Part shown: positions 18,263 to 26,548 of the stretch, one piece after another | Layout of the letters: every line of letters starts with the position of its first letter | How positions within the stretch are numbered: position 1 is the stretch's first letter | From: an uncultured Chloracidobacterium sp. | Lineage (GTDB): Bacteria > Acidobacteriota > Blastocatellia > Pyrinomonadales > Pyrinomonadaceae | Reading direction: 5' to 3' | Length of the DNA stretch: 64,000 bases | Assembly (NCBI GenBank): GCA_937941715.1 | Contig: CALDGX010000085.1 | Coordinates: forward strand, 12,776-76,775 | Position numbers and translations under genes: made by a program | The notes under the pieces: model-generated | Database searches by the model: none | What the model saw: the letters and a program-made list of their open reading frames with translations, nothing else | What the model was told of the DNA's origin: nothing

Positions 18263-19821
18263 TTCCTTGGTTTGGGCACCTCGCGCACCCTCAGTTCCTG
18301 GATCAACGGTGGATTTTCAGGTGTGAGGGTAAAGTAGACCTCAAGATTCAGTTTCTCGCCCTCGATGATGAATCTTCCGCGGAGATTGTTTTCGGGGATC
18401 ATTTCGCGAACGGCGATGATCCTGCCAGCTTTTGCCCAGAGGGCCGCGTAGTCCATTTGCAGGAGATCGATCGGATTATCGGGGAAGAAGTTTTCAGCAA
18501 AAATACCGCTTTTTTCGGCATTCTCCCAAGCTGGGATCACCTTCAGCAGTTCGGCCTTACGCTGTGCAAGGATGTTTGAGACCGGAAGCTGTCGCGGCTT
18601 GAGGCCTGCTTCTTTGATCATGAGGTCGAGGACCTGCAGGTTTACGTTACCGAGGCTCGCGTACGTCACGTTGCTGAAGGCCACGACCCCAATGCCGTAT
18701 TCAGGCAAGATCCGCCACTGGCTGCCAAAACCCGGTAGTCCGCCGCTGTGGCCGATGTAAACGCGGGACTCGCAATCTCGGAGCCACGCGAGGCCGTATG
18801 TGTATGCACCCGCGGTCGCACAGATGCGTCCGCCGGGATATGTGAAATTCGGGTTGAGCCCGTTGAATCGCCACGGATGGTGCATCTCGCGCACCGATGC
18901 GCGTTTTACCGGGCCGGTCTCCGCAGCATTTGACGGCGGCCACGCCGAGAGGTGAAACGCCATGTATTTGCTAAACTCGTCGATCGACGAGATCATACCG
19001 CCCATCGCTCCCCACGAGCCGTCCGTCGTGTCGTGCAGCAATGTCTCCTCGATCCAGCGTTCACGCTGCCAGCGATAGCCGTGAGCGAGTTTTTCGGGAG
19101 CAACGTTCGAATATTCCCATTCCGACGTGATCATCCCAAGCGGGCGCCAGATCCTTTCGCGGATGTACTTCTGATACGGCATTCCGGAGACTTTGGTGAC
19201 GATGCGGCCAAGCAAAGCGAAGCCGAGATTGGCATATTCGTAAGCGATGCCCGGCGGGTTTGAAAACGAGATCTGGCTCTTGAGGAGTTCCGACAGGTCA
19301 CGGTCGGTGTCCGCAAGTTGACGGTCGCCCCACGGATTATCCTCGGGAAAGCCCGCTCCATGGGTCAGCAAATGGCGGATCGTGATCGGCGTCGAATCGG
19401 CGGTCGGATATTTGAGACCCTTCAGTTCGGGCACATACAGGTACGCCGGGTCATCGAGCTTGAGCTTGCCGTCGTCACGCAGTTTCAGGATCGCCATCGC
19501 CGTAAAGCTCTTGCTCATCGACGCGATTCGGAAGAGCGACTGCGAAGTCACGGGTGTTTTTTTGTCGATATCGGTGTATCCATTGTTCCCGGCAAACACT
19601 AGTTTGCCATCGACCACGATACCGAACGCGATGCCGGGAAAATGATTTTTTGCGGCGTGGTCCTTATAGATCTTCTCGATCGCCGGAAAGGTTTGCTTTA
19701 TCTTCTCCAACCTCGCCGTGTCGGTAAACTCCGCTGGTTTGTAAGATCGGTCAAAAGCGGCCTGCCCAGGAACAGAAATACACAGGAGAAATATAAGAAA
19801 TGCGCTCTGGATGGTCTTCAT
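18259..19821 (-). CDS. Secreted beta-lactamase-family serine hydrolase
   Basis: 520-residue exported protein with a signal peptide at residues 1-22 (ending VPGQAAF). The class C beta-lactamase/D-aminopeptidase domain covers about 40-430 with SxxK as SMSK, Tyr-x-Asn as YAN, and HSGG as the third motif. A shorter C-terminal beta domain follows. It is the second such hydrolase in the window, and the two share only the catalytic core. The natural substrate is probably a peptide, ester or D-amino acid derivative. GGAG lies upstream of the ATG. Confidence 0.88.
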   Translation of the reverse strand: MKTIQSAFLIFLLCISVPGQAAFDRSYKPAEFTDTARLEKIKQTFPAIEKIYKDHAAKNHFPGIAFGIVVDGKLVFAGNNGYTDIDKKTPVTSQSLFRIASMSKSFTAMAILKLRDDGKLKLDDPAYLYVPELKGLKYPTADSTPITIRHLLTHGAGFPEDNPWGDRQLADTDRDLSELLKSQISFSNPPGIAYEYANLGFALLGRIVTKVSGMPYQKYIRERIWRPLGMITSEWEYSNVAPEKLAHGYRWQRERWIEETLLHDTTDGSWGAMGGMISSIDEFSKYMAFHLSAWPPSNAAETGPVKRASVREMHHPWRFNGLNPNFTYPGGRICATAGAYTYGLAWLRDCESRVYIGHSGGLPGFGSQWRILPEYGIGVVAFSNVTYASLGNVNLQVLDLMIKEAGLKPRQLPVSNILAQRKAELLKVIPAWENAEKSGIFAENFFPDNPIDLLQMDYAALWAKAGRIIAVREMIPENNLRGRFIIEGEKLNLEVYFTLTPENPPLIQELRVREVPKPRN

Positions 19822-20051
19822 TTGGTTTGCTCCGTAAATGCTCCCTCACAAGGTATCAGAGCTTTTCGTGAAAGCCAAAATTAAAAGGGGCCAGACCGCG
19901 GGGACCGTTAAAAGTGAGCGATTCTTGCTCGCCTAAAATATCAGCCTTATTTCTTCGTCCCGGTGTGATCAACCAAATAGACTGTAACGGAAAAGCGGCG
20001 ATCTAGATTACTAGATCGCCGCCGAATTGTACGTAATGGCCGCGATACAGC
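19822..20051. other. Intergenic region between serine hydrolase and gyrB-side genes
   Basis: 230 bases with no supportable gene. It holds the promoter side of the serine hydrolase gene (leftward) and, at its right end, the terminator of the gyrB transcript. No other structure stands out. Confidence 0.6.
19991..20022 (-). terminator. Terminator of the recF/gyrB-side transcription unit
   Basis: GCGGCGATCTAG (19995-20006) and CTAGATCGCCGC (20011-20022) form a perfect 12-bp stem with a 4-base loop. Read on the minus strand it is followed by TTTT (19994-19991), so it ends transcription coming from the gene at 20052-20606. Confidence 0.85.
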
Positions 20052-20606
20052 CTATGGTGTATCACCTCGCTTACCGGGAATGAGTTTGATCTGTTTAAGG
20101 CTGGTGCCGTTCCATTCATAGAAATAGTTTCCGCACTTCACCTTGTCATCGTCGAGGCCGCCGCCGGGAAAGCCGGTAAGCACAACTAGGCGGCTGTTCG
20201 CCTTAAAGTAGATGGGCCCCGCGGAATCGTCATCTTCCTTCGGTGCATCTTTCGGCATTGCGTTTTCGGGCAGTTCGCAAAATCCGAAACCAACGCCTGC
20301 AAACTGCTTTGGAAAGTAAACCCGACCGTTACGTGCGTCGATGATCGCCCACTGCGAACAGTTGGTTCCGCATCCCCAGCCGGTCAGTACATAATGGCCG
20401 GCAAAATTCACTCCGCCCTTCGCGGCGTTTCGCAAATTGGTACGAAACATCCGGGCGTCCTTGTGGCTCTTGAGATCGACAGTTATAACACGCTTCTTTT
20501 CAGCCGCGGCCTTGTATTGGGAAAAGGTCGGCACCTTTTGCCCGAGAGCGGCCGAACTTAATGCGAAAAGAATGGCCGCGAAAACCGATAATCTAAATAA
20601 TTTCAT
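20052..20606 (-). CDS. Exported conserved protein of unknown function
   Basis: 184-residue protein with a signal peptide (residues 1-22, ending SSAALGQ). The mature part has the conserved stretch VNFAGHYVLTGWGCGTNC and the end GTSLKQIKLIPG. This Cys-containing pattern recurs in secreted hypothetical proteins; I know no function. The ATG at 20606 has AGGAAGAG upstream; a longer frame to 20645 would overlap gyrB. It starts 17 bases after the gyrB stop and is followed by a strong terminator, so it is probably co-transcribed with gyrB. Confidence 0.8.
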   Translation of the reverse strand: MKLFRLSVFAAILFALSSAALGQKVPTFSQYKAAAEKKRVITVDLKSHKDARMFRTNLRNAAKGGVNFAGHYVLTGWGCGTNCSQWAIIDARNGRVYFPKQFAGVGFGFCELPENAMPKDAPKEDDDSAGPIYFKANSRLVVLTGFPGGGLDDDKVKCGNYFYEWNGTSLKQIKLIPGKRGDTP

Positions 20607-20622
20607 ATCTCTTCCTAATTGC

Positions 20623-23037
20623 TTATACGTCCAGATTCTTGACATCGAGGGCGTTGTCCTCTATGAACTTGCGGCGAGGCTCGACCTGGTCACCCATAAG
20701 GACCGTAAAGATGCCGTCCGTCTCGATTGCATCCTCGATGCGAACTTGCAGCATCGTCCGCTTTTCCGGATCCATAGTGGTTTCCCAAAGCTGTTCGGGA
20801 TTCATCTCGCCGAGGCCTTTGTAACGCTGAATGGTCAGATCCTTTTTGGCCATCGCCATCACCTTGTCGAGCAGCTCCTCGCGGGTCGACAGTGTTTCGC
20901 TTTTGCCGTTCTCGCCGAGCACGAACGGGCCGGGGAAATCTGAATCAAGGCTGCGTTTGAGCTCGATCGCCTTTTGAAACTCGACGTAACTTGCCAGATT
21001 CCAGTCGATCTTCAGACGCTGGCCGTTCGGATAGGTGACGTGGATCTCCAGCAATCCATGCTCGGTGTCGCCGCTGAGTTCGGCATTGTGACCGGCATCT
21101 ATCAGCTTGCCCTCGATCTCGGCCATCATTTCCTGTTCGCCAAATACCTTTCGGAGCCTGACTTGATTTTTGGTGATCACGCCGTCCTTTCCGGCAAATG
21201 CGTCCAGCAGCAGTTCGGTCAGCTTGCTGTCGTTGAACAAGCGTCGGGCAACCCGCTCGGCGTAACTCTTGTATTCGGTCGTTTGCTCGAGAGCCTTAGA
21301 TAGTTCGCGGCCCTCGATCGAGCGCCCATTAGACGTGATCATCGATTCACCGGTCGCCATTCGCATCAGGTAGCGAAACATCATCTTTTCGTCTTTGATG
21401 TACTCTTCCTTTTTGCCGCGTTTCACCTTGTAGAGCGGCGGCTGGGCGATGTAAACGTAACCGTTCTCAAGCAGGGCGGGCATCTGCCTGTAGAAAAATG
21501 TCAGAAGCAGTGTACGGATATGGCTGCCGTCCACATCGGCGTCGGTCATCAGACAGATCTTGTGATAACGCAGCTTGTTGACGTCGAAATCATCCTTACC
21601 GATGCCGGTGCCGAGCGCCGTGATCAGTGCCTTGATCTCGCCGTGGCCAAGCATTTTGTCGAAACGCGCCTTTTCGACATTTAGGATCTTACCCTTGAGC
21701 GGCAAGACCGCCTGATTCTTGCGGTCGCGACCCTGCTTGGCCGAACCACCTGCCGAATCACCCTCAACGATATAGATCTCTGAAAGTGCCGGATCCTTTT
21801 CCTGACAGTCGGCAAGCTTACCCGGCAAGGTGGATGTACCGAGAGCGCTCTTTCGGACGATCTCGCGCGCCTTTCGGGCCGCCTCGCGGGCACGAGCCGC
21901 ATCAACCGATTTGCCGACGATCTTTTTGGCAATAGCCGGATTTTGTTCAAAGAACTCGCCAAGCTTTTCATTTAGAAAAGACTCGACCGGCCCTTTGACC
22001 GGCGAATTGAGCTTACCCTTGGTCTGGCCCTCGAACTGCGGCTGAGGGATCTTGACGCTGATAACCGCGACAAGGCCTTCGCGGACATCGTCACCTGAGA
22101 GCGCGACCTTCGCATTCTTCATCATCCCCGAACTTTCCGCGTAATTATTGATCGTTCGGGTGATAGCTCCGCGAAAACCGGAAAGGTGTGTTCCGCCGTC
22201 AACCGTATTGATATTGTTGGCAAACGAAAATATCTTTTCGTCGTAGCTGTCGTTGTACTGCATCGAGACTTCGATCGAAAGGTCGTCCGAGACGGTCTCA
22301 AAATACAGCGGTTCATCGTGAAGCGGAGCTTTATTCCGGTTGAGGTGCTTTACAAATTCGGCAATGCCGCCCTTGTAATAAAACTCATGCGATTTCTCGG
22401 GTTCTTCACGCTCATCCTTGATGTGGATCCGGATACCCTTGTTAAGAAAGGCTTTTTCGCGAAGCCGCTCAGACAGCTTTTCAAAACTGTAAACGGTGGT
22501 TTCGAAAATGCTCGAATCAGGTCGGAATGTGATCTTGGTACCGCGCTTCTGGGTCGTGCCGGTTTGCTTTAGCGGCGCGACCGGAATGCCGGCCTCGAAT
22601 TCCATTTCGTGAGTCTTGCCGTCGCGCCAGATCTCGAGGCGCAAATATTCGCTGAGAAAATTGACGCAACTAACCCCGACACCGTGCAAGCCGCCTGACA
22701 CCTTGTATGAATTTGAATCGAATTTGCCGCCGGCGTGCAGGACGGTCATCACGACCTCGGCCGCCGAACGCCCTTCCTGCTTATGGATATCGGTCGGAAT
22801 GCCGCGGCCGTTATCGACGACCGTGATCGAGTTATCGATGTGGATCGTAACCTCGATAGTGTCGCAATAGCCCGCCAGAGCCTCGTCGACCGAATTGTCT
22901 ACGACCTCATAAACCAAGTGATGAAGCCCAATGTCGCTCGTTGATCCGATATACATCGCCGGACGCTTACGCACAGCGTCACGGCCCTCAAGGACGGTGA
23001 TCGAATCTGCACCGTATTCAGTCTTTGCTTTAGCCAA
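20623..23037 (-). CDS. gyrB: DNA gyrase subunit B
   Basis: 804-residue ATPase subunit of gyrase, which introduces negative supercoils. GHKL ATP-binding motifs are visible (VDNSVDEALAG, VVDNGRGIP, SGGLHGVGVSCVN), as is the TOPRIM domain with EGDSAGGSAKQGRDR and DADVDGSHIRTLLLT. The C-terminus has the usual QRYKGLGEMNPEQLW. The SYKVSGGLHGVGVS and QTTEYKSYAERVA regions fit GyrB better than ParE, as does the position downstream of recF. 171 bases separate it from recF. Confidence 0.97.
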   Translation of the reverse strand: MAKAKTEYGADSITVLEGRDAVRKRPAMYIGSTSDIGLHHLVYEVVDNSVDEALAGYCDTIEVTIHIDNSITVVDNGRGIPTDIHKQEGRSAAEVVMTVLHAGGKFDSNSYKVSGGLHGVGVSCVNFLSEYLRLEIWRDGKTHEMEFEAGIPVAPLKQTGTTQKRGTKITFRPDSSIFETTVYSFEKLSERLREKAFLNKGIRIHIKDEREEPEKSHEFYYKGGIAEFVKHLNRNKAPLHDEPLYFETVSDDLSIEVSMQYNDSYDEKIFSFANNINTVDGGTHLSGFRGAITRTINNYAESSGMMKNAKVALSGDDVREGLVAVISVKIPQPQFEGQTKGKLNSPVKGPVESFLNEKLGEFFEQNPAIAKKIVGKSVDAARAREAARKAREIVRKSALGTSTLPGKLADCQEKDPALSEIYIVEGDSAGGSAKQGRDRKNQAVLPLKGKILNVEKARFDKMLGHGEIKALITALGTGIGKDDFDVNKLRYHKICLMTDADVDGSHIRTLLLTFFYRQMPALLENGYVYIAQPPLYKVKRGKKEEYIKDEKMMFRYLMRMATGESMITSNGRSIEGRELSKALEQTTEYKSYAERVARRLFNDSKLTELLLDAFAGKDGVITKNQVRLRKVFGEQEMMAEIEGKLIDAGHNAELSGDTEHGLLEIHVTYPNGQRLKIDWNLASYVEFQKAIELKRSLDSDFPGPFVLGENGKSETLSTREELLDKVMAMAKKDLTIQRYKGLGEMNPEQLWETTMDPEKRTMLQVRIEDAIETDGIFTVLMGDQVEPRRKFIEDNALDVKNLDV

Positions 23038-23208
23038 TTTTATTAAACCTCTGGAATTGATCCTTGAACATTTTGGCTGAAGAACTTCTCGGGGCTAACG
23101 CCATTTCGGACGCGTTGTCGGAGAAGATTCCCCAGCCATATCTAAAAGAAAATTATAGCATTTTGCGGCGATTTTGGACAGTCCGACCGGTCTGGTACCG
23201 GCCGATAA

Positions 23209-24309
23209 TTATCGCTGTGCGGCGAGCCCCTCACGCACATCGAAAACGAGTGCGGCCGCGCCGAATTTGTCGATGAAGCTCTCTTTAGACGTCGTTAAGA
23301 ATGTCTGCGTTTTTCCGTCAAGAAATTCGAGCAACTGCCCGATGCGGCGAAAGTCGAGTTCGGCGTCAATATCGTCCAGCAGAAAGATCGGATACTCGCC
23401 GCGAGTCGCGTGAAAGACAGCGATATTAGCAAGCTGCAGCAGCAAAAGGGCGCTTCGCTGTTGACCGGAAGAGCCGAATCGGCGGATGTCGTGGCCGTCA
23501 AAACTGATCTCGAGATCGTCGCGGTGAGTTCCGATCAGTGCATGGCCCGATGCAAGCTCTGCTTGCACTCGGAGTTCCAGTCTTTCGGTGACCAAAGTCT
23601 CATAATCCGCGAGATCGCCCTTGCTCTCGAGTGACGACAGATACCTTATCGAGAGTTCCTCGCGAGCAAATAGCTTTTTTTCGAGAACCTCATTTATCCG
23701 CTCTACAAATCGGACCCGTGCCCGGTGGATACGCGCCGACAGTGCCGCCAATTGTTCGTTCCAAGGTGCGAGGAGTTCGGACACCTTTTCCATTGAATAA
23801 TTATTCTCGCGGGCGGAGATGAGCAGCGAATTCTTCTGCCGCACGACGCGATTGTAGTCGGTGAGCGTCTGGACGAAAGGCGGATGCAGCGAGACGATGC
23901 CTCCATCAAGAAATCGCCTTCGTGCGTCGGGACCTCCGCGAATTATCTCGAGTTCGTCGGCGTTAAAGATGACCGCGTGCATTTGGCCGAGATATCGCTG
24001 GACCGTCTCCTTTTTGTCGTTGATCGACAGAGTTTTGGTATTGCCATCCAAGGCGACCTGCAGTTTTCGCTTGATCTCAGGCGATTCGCGAACCATTCCT
24101 GAGACAACCGCGAGGCGTTCGCCGAATCGTATCGCTTCGGTCAATTTTGGAGTCTTGAATGATTTGGTCAGCCCAAGAAGATATATTGCTTCCAACCAGT
24201 TCGTTTTCCCGTGTCCGTTTTCGCCCACCAGGATGTTTAGCCCGCTGCTGAAGGCAATCTTCCCATTTAGATTGCGAAAATTGTAGATTTCGAGAGATTC
24301 GAGCAGCAT
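23209..24309 (-). CDS. recF: DNA replication and repair protein RecF
   Basis: 366-residue SMC-like ATPase that loads RecA at gaps together with RecO and RecR. The Walker A motif is LVGENGHGKTNWLEAIYLLG near residue 35, the signature motif FGSSGQQRSALLLLQLA is near residue 280, and Walker B is PIFLLDDIDAELD. Length is normal. Its neighbour gyrB preserves the ancient dnaA-dnaN-recF-gyrB order in part, but dnaA and dnaN are not next to it. Confidence 0.96.
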   Translation of the reverse strand: MLLESLEIYNFRNLNGKIAFSSGLNILVGENGHGKTNWLEAIYLLGLTKSFKTPKLTEAIRFGERLAVVSGMVRESPEIKRKLQVALDGNTKTLSINDKKETVQRYLGQMHAVIFNADELEIIRGGPDARRRFLDGGIVSLHPPFVQTLTDYNRVVRQKNSLLISARENNYSMEKVSELLAPWNEQLAALSARIHRARVRFVERINEVLEKKLFAREELSIRYLSSLESKGDLADYETLVTERLELRVQAELASGHALIGTHRDDLEISFDGHDIRRFGSSGQQRSALLLLQLANIAVFHATRGEYPIFLLDDIDAELDFRRIGQLLEFLDGKTQTFLTTSKESFIDKFGAAALVFDVREGLAAQR

Positions 24310-24412
24310 CTGTCAGATTTTAACATTTATGCGAAGGGCAGTCCTTGGACAGTGATTCGTGCCGTCTTTTAATTTTCTGAAAATTGCGGGAAATGGCACT
24401 TTGTATTATTAG

Positions 24413-24433
24413 GTGTTAAATTTTTTTTAACAC
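24413..24433. repeat. AT-rich inverted repeat before TlpA-like gene
   Basis: GTGTTAAA (24413-24420) and TTTAACAC (24426-24433) form a perfect 8-bp inverted repeat around five T residues, between recF and the thioredoxin-like gene. It could be an operator or a weak terminator; there is no clear T run on either side. Confidence 0.5.
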
Positions 24434-24458
24434 AGTGTGTCTTTATCGAACGATTCGT

Positions 24459-24968
24459 ATGCCTTTGTCCAAGATCCTTCTGATCATCGCCCTGCTCGTC
24501 ACACCCTCGGTCGCCCAGAACATTCTGCGTGTTGGTGATATGTCGCCGCAGTTCGCCGCCCCTGGAATGAACGATACCTTTTTTGACCTTTCGGCAATGC
24601 GGAACTCGGTGGTGCTGGTGACATTTTGGTCGACACAATGTGAGATCTGCCGACACGAAATACCACAGCTTAATCAGTTCAAAAAGCGATTTGAAGGTCG
24701 CGGCGTCGTGTTCCTGGCTGTGACCATGGAAAGCGAGAGTCGTGTGGAGCCGTTTCTGCGATCCAACAAATTTGACTTTTCAGTCATTCCGAATGGATTC
24801 GGAATTGTCCTGCAGTTTGCCGACCGAGACAAGAAGGGTCAAATGGATATGGGATTCCCGGCCTATTACGTTGTTGATCGAAACGGACGGGTCGCATACC
24901 GCTCGAGCGGTTGGGACAAGGTTCCGGAGATGGCATCGCAGATCGATCGCCTCCTCGCCTCAAATTAG
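24459..24968 (+). CDS. Exported TlpA-like thioredoxin fold protein
   Basis: 169-residue periplasmic protein with a short signal peptide (residues 1-18, ending PSVAQN) and an AhpC/TSA- or TlpA-type thioredoxin fold. The active site is STQCEIC (CxxC), followed by a cis-Pro region at MGFPAYYVVDRNG. The start is uncertain: ATG 24459 is used, and a GTG at 24435 is also in frame, overlapping the inverted repeat region. A similar protein is encoded 137 bases downstream, so the pair may be a tandem duplication. Likely roles are disulfide reduction or cytochrome c maturation. Confidence 0.85.
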   Translation: MPLSKILLIIALLVTPSVAQNILRVGDMSPQFAAPGMNDTFFDLSAMRNSVVLVTFWSTQCEICRHEIPQLNQFKKRFEGRGVVFLAVTMESESRVEPFLRSNKFDFSVIPNGFGIVLQFADRDKKGQMDMGFPAYYVVDRNGRVAYRSSGWDKVPEMASQIDRLLASN

Positions 24969-24991
24969 AAAATTAAAAATCTCAGGAATAA

Positions 24992-25034
24992 CGGCCTCGA
25001 TCCCGGATATGGGTACCGAGGCCGCTTTGGTTTT
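24992..25034 (+). terminator. Terminator after first TlpA-like gene
   Basis: CGGCCTCG (24992-24999) pairs with CGAGGCCG (25017-25024), with an inner CCC/GGG pairing, followed by TTTGGTTTT. It separates the two thioredoxin-like genes. Confidence 0.75.
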
Positions 25035-25105
25035 ATATTTCTGAGTATTCGATTAGAATCGCCCTTTAACTTATTACAAAATGGGTTTCTGTAAGTGGAG
25101 GAGAT

Positions 25106-25624
25106 ATGCGCATCATTCTGATCGTCGCCGCCGTCGCGGTGTTTTCGAGCGTGGCACTCGGGCAGCAGGATTATCGACTGGTCGGTAAACTGCCGGCACC
25201 GATGATGAAGTTAGAGGATCTGAGCGGAAGCAAGTTCGACACGTCGGCGTTTCGGGGAAAGCTCGTTGTCTACAATTTGTGGTTTGTGGGCTGCCCGCCC
25301 TGTATGGAAGAGATCCCAAAGCTGAACGAGATCGTCAATGAATTTGCCGGTAAGGATGTCGAGTTCGTTGCGCTTTCGACGAGCGATGCGGTCGATATCA
25401 ACAAGTTCATCGCCAAAACGCCGTTCAAATATCGCATGGTCCCGAGTGCCGGCCGCGAGATGCTTATCAATTTTGGCCAAGCTGGTAAGGACGGTTCGCT
25501 GAACGTGCCGTTTCCGACGCATATCGTAGTCAGCCGAGCGGGATTTATCGAGTATCGCGAGACCGGACTCAAGGGTGTCGAGGGTGTTCGTGAGATCCTG
25601 CGGCGAGAAACTGCTCCGAAATAG
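25106..25624 (+). CDS. Exported TlpA-like thiol-disulfide oxidoreductase
   Basis: 172-residue periplasmic protein with a signal peptide (residues 1-19, ending VALGQQ). The thioredoxin-like domain has WFVGCPPCMEEIPKL (classic CxxC) and a cis-Pro at VPFPTHIVVSRAG. It probably keeps periplasmic thiols reduced; such proteins often serve haem attachment, which is relevant given the many c-type haem proteins at 56.8-63.9 kb. GTGGAGGAG lies just before the ATG. Confidence 0.88.
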   Translation: MRIILIVAAVAVFSSVALGQQDYRLVGKLPAPMMKLEDLSGSKFDTSAFRGKLVVYNLWFVGCPPCMEEIPKLNEIVNEFAGKDVEFVALSTSDAVDINKFIAKTPFKYRMVPSAGREMLINFGQAGKDGSLNVPFPTHIVVSRAGFIEYRETGLKGVEGVREILRRETAPK

Positions 25625-25625
25625 T

Positions 25626-25654
25626 TTGTCTGCGGCGTAAATTTGGGTTATATT
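25626..25654 (+). promoter_or_regulatory. Predicted promoter of tRNA-Ser
   Basis: TTGTCT (25626-25631) and TATATT (25649-25654) are separated by 17 bases. A start near 25661 would give a 13-base leader before the tRNA. Confidence 0.5.
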
Positions 25655-25673
25655 TCTGAATTGCCTCGATTGC

Positions 25674-25759
25674 GGAGAGGTAGCCTAATTGGTAAGGCAG
25701 TAGTCTTGAAAACTACCGCGAGTGATCGCTTGCAGGTTCGAGTCCTGTCCTCTCCGCCA
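25674..25759 (+). tRNA. tRNA-Ser (anticodon UGA)
   Basis: An 86-base class II tRNA. The acceptor stem GGAGAGG pairs with CCTCTCC, G is the discriminator base and CCA (25757-25759) is encoded. The D arm has GCC/GGC. The anticodon stem GTAGT/ACTAC encloses loop CTTGAAA with TGA at 25707-25709. A variable arm with stem GCGA/TCGC and loop GTGA is present, as in serine tRNAs, and the T arm has TTCGAGT. It reads UCA and related codons. Confidence 0.97.
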
Positions 25760-25862
25760 CCTTTTTATCATCTACAATATTGTTTTTTTGATGCCGTACG
25801 GAAAATGCCCGGAAGATCGTCGCCGTATTACATAAAAATTACGGTCGGTCCGGAGATTTTTC

Positions 25863-25890
25863 TTGATTTGCTACAGCGTTATGGTATAGC
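25863..25890 (+). promoter_or_regulatory. Predicted promoter of fadR-type gene
   Basis: TTGATT (25863-25868) and TATAGC (25885-25890) are 16 bases apart. The expected start site near 25897 lies directly before the FadR-like operator, a position suited to repression. Confidence 0.45.
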
Positions 25891-25901
25891 CTAGTGCAAA
25901 C

Positions 25902-25919
25902 TGAATGATGGTTCATTCA
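25902..25919. promoter_or_regulatory. FadR-type operator (TetR family)
   Basis: TGAATGA (25902-25908), four bases TGGT, then TCATTCA (25913-25919) make a perfect 7-bp inverted repeat. The half-sites are identical to the known operator consensus of the Bacillus-type FadR, a TetR-family repressor of fatty acid breakdown genes. The site ends 11 bases before the start of the TetR gene, so autoregulation and control of the downstream acyl-CoA ligase are expected. Confidence 0.8.
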
Positions 25920-25930
25920 TAATCTGCACT

Positions 25931-26548
25931 ATGTCTCGTGAAAACCGGAGCGGCCAATCGGCAAAACCCGTCGTGATCGACAAACGCGAAGCGATCCTTC
26001 GCGCGGCAATAAAGGTGTTTGCCGTAAAGGGCTATTTCAACTCAAAGGTAGCTGATATCGCGGGCCAGGCCGGTATCGCCGACGGGACCGTCTATCTGTA
26101 CTTTAAGAGCAAGGAAGAGGTACTTCACTCGATATTCGACCGTGCGATGAGCGAGTTTATCGACGAGGGAAAACGCGAAATCGAATTGATCGCTGCGCCT
26201 GAGGACCGTATACGAAGGATCGCAAAGCTGCATTTGGAAAAGCTCGGATCGGACCGGGACATGGCCGTTGTCTTTCAGGTGGAGTTGCGCGGCTCGACCA
26301 AATTCATGCAGGAGTTTTCGGCGGCGGGCTTTAGCGAATATCTCGACATTATCCGGCAGACGATCGAGGACGGGCAGAACGCCGGTGTCTTTCGAAACGA
26401 TATCAAGCCGATCGTATGTGCCAAGATACTGTACGGCGCGCTTGATGAAATGGTAACGAATTGGATCTTGTCAAAAAGATCTTATCCGCTCGAGCCGATG
26501 GCTGACGAGGTATTAAGGATATTCTTTGGAGGCGTAATGACCGCATGA
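25931..26548 (+). CDS. fadR: TetR family regulator, FadR type
   Basis: 205-residue DNA-binding repressor. The TetR helix-turn-helix occupies about residues 18-65 (REAILRAAIKVFAVKGYF, then GIADGTVYLYFKSKEE). The C-terminal ligand domain resembles FadR/YsiA-type regulators that bind long-chain acyl-CoA. Its stop overlaps the start of the acyl-CoA ligase gene by four bases (ATGA), so translation is coupled. The operator upstream carries the FadR half-sites TGAATGA/TCATTCA. Together these make a regulator of fatty acid activation very likely; the symbol refers to the Bacillus-type TetR protein, not the unrelated GntR-family FadR of E. coli. Confidence 0.85.
   Translation: MSRENRSGQSAKPVVIDKREAILRAAIKVFAVKGYFNSKVADIAGQAGIADGTVYLYFKSKEEVLHSIFDRAMSEFIDEGKREIELIAAPEDRIRRIAKLHLEKLGSDRDMAVVFQVELRGSTKFMQEFSAAGFSEYLDIIRQTIEDGQNAGVFRNDIKPIVCAKILYGALDEMVTNWILSKRSYPLEPMADEVLRIFFGGVMTA

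Noticed and set aside
25643..25894. 83-codon plus-strand frame across tRNA-Ser
   Set aside because: It runs through the tRNA and its flanks; the tRNA structure explains the sequence.
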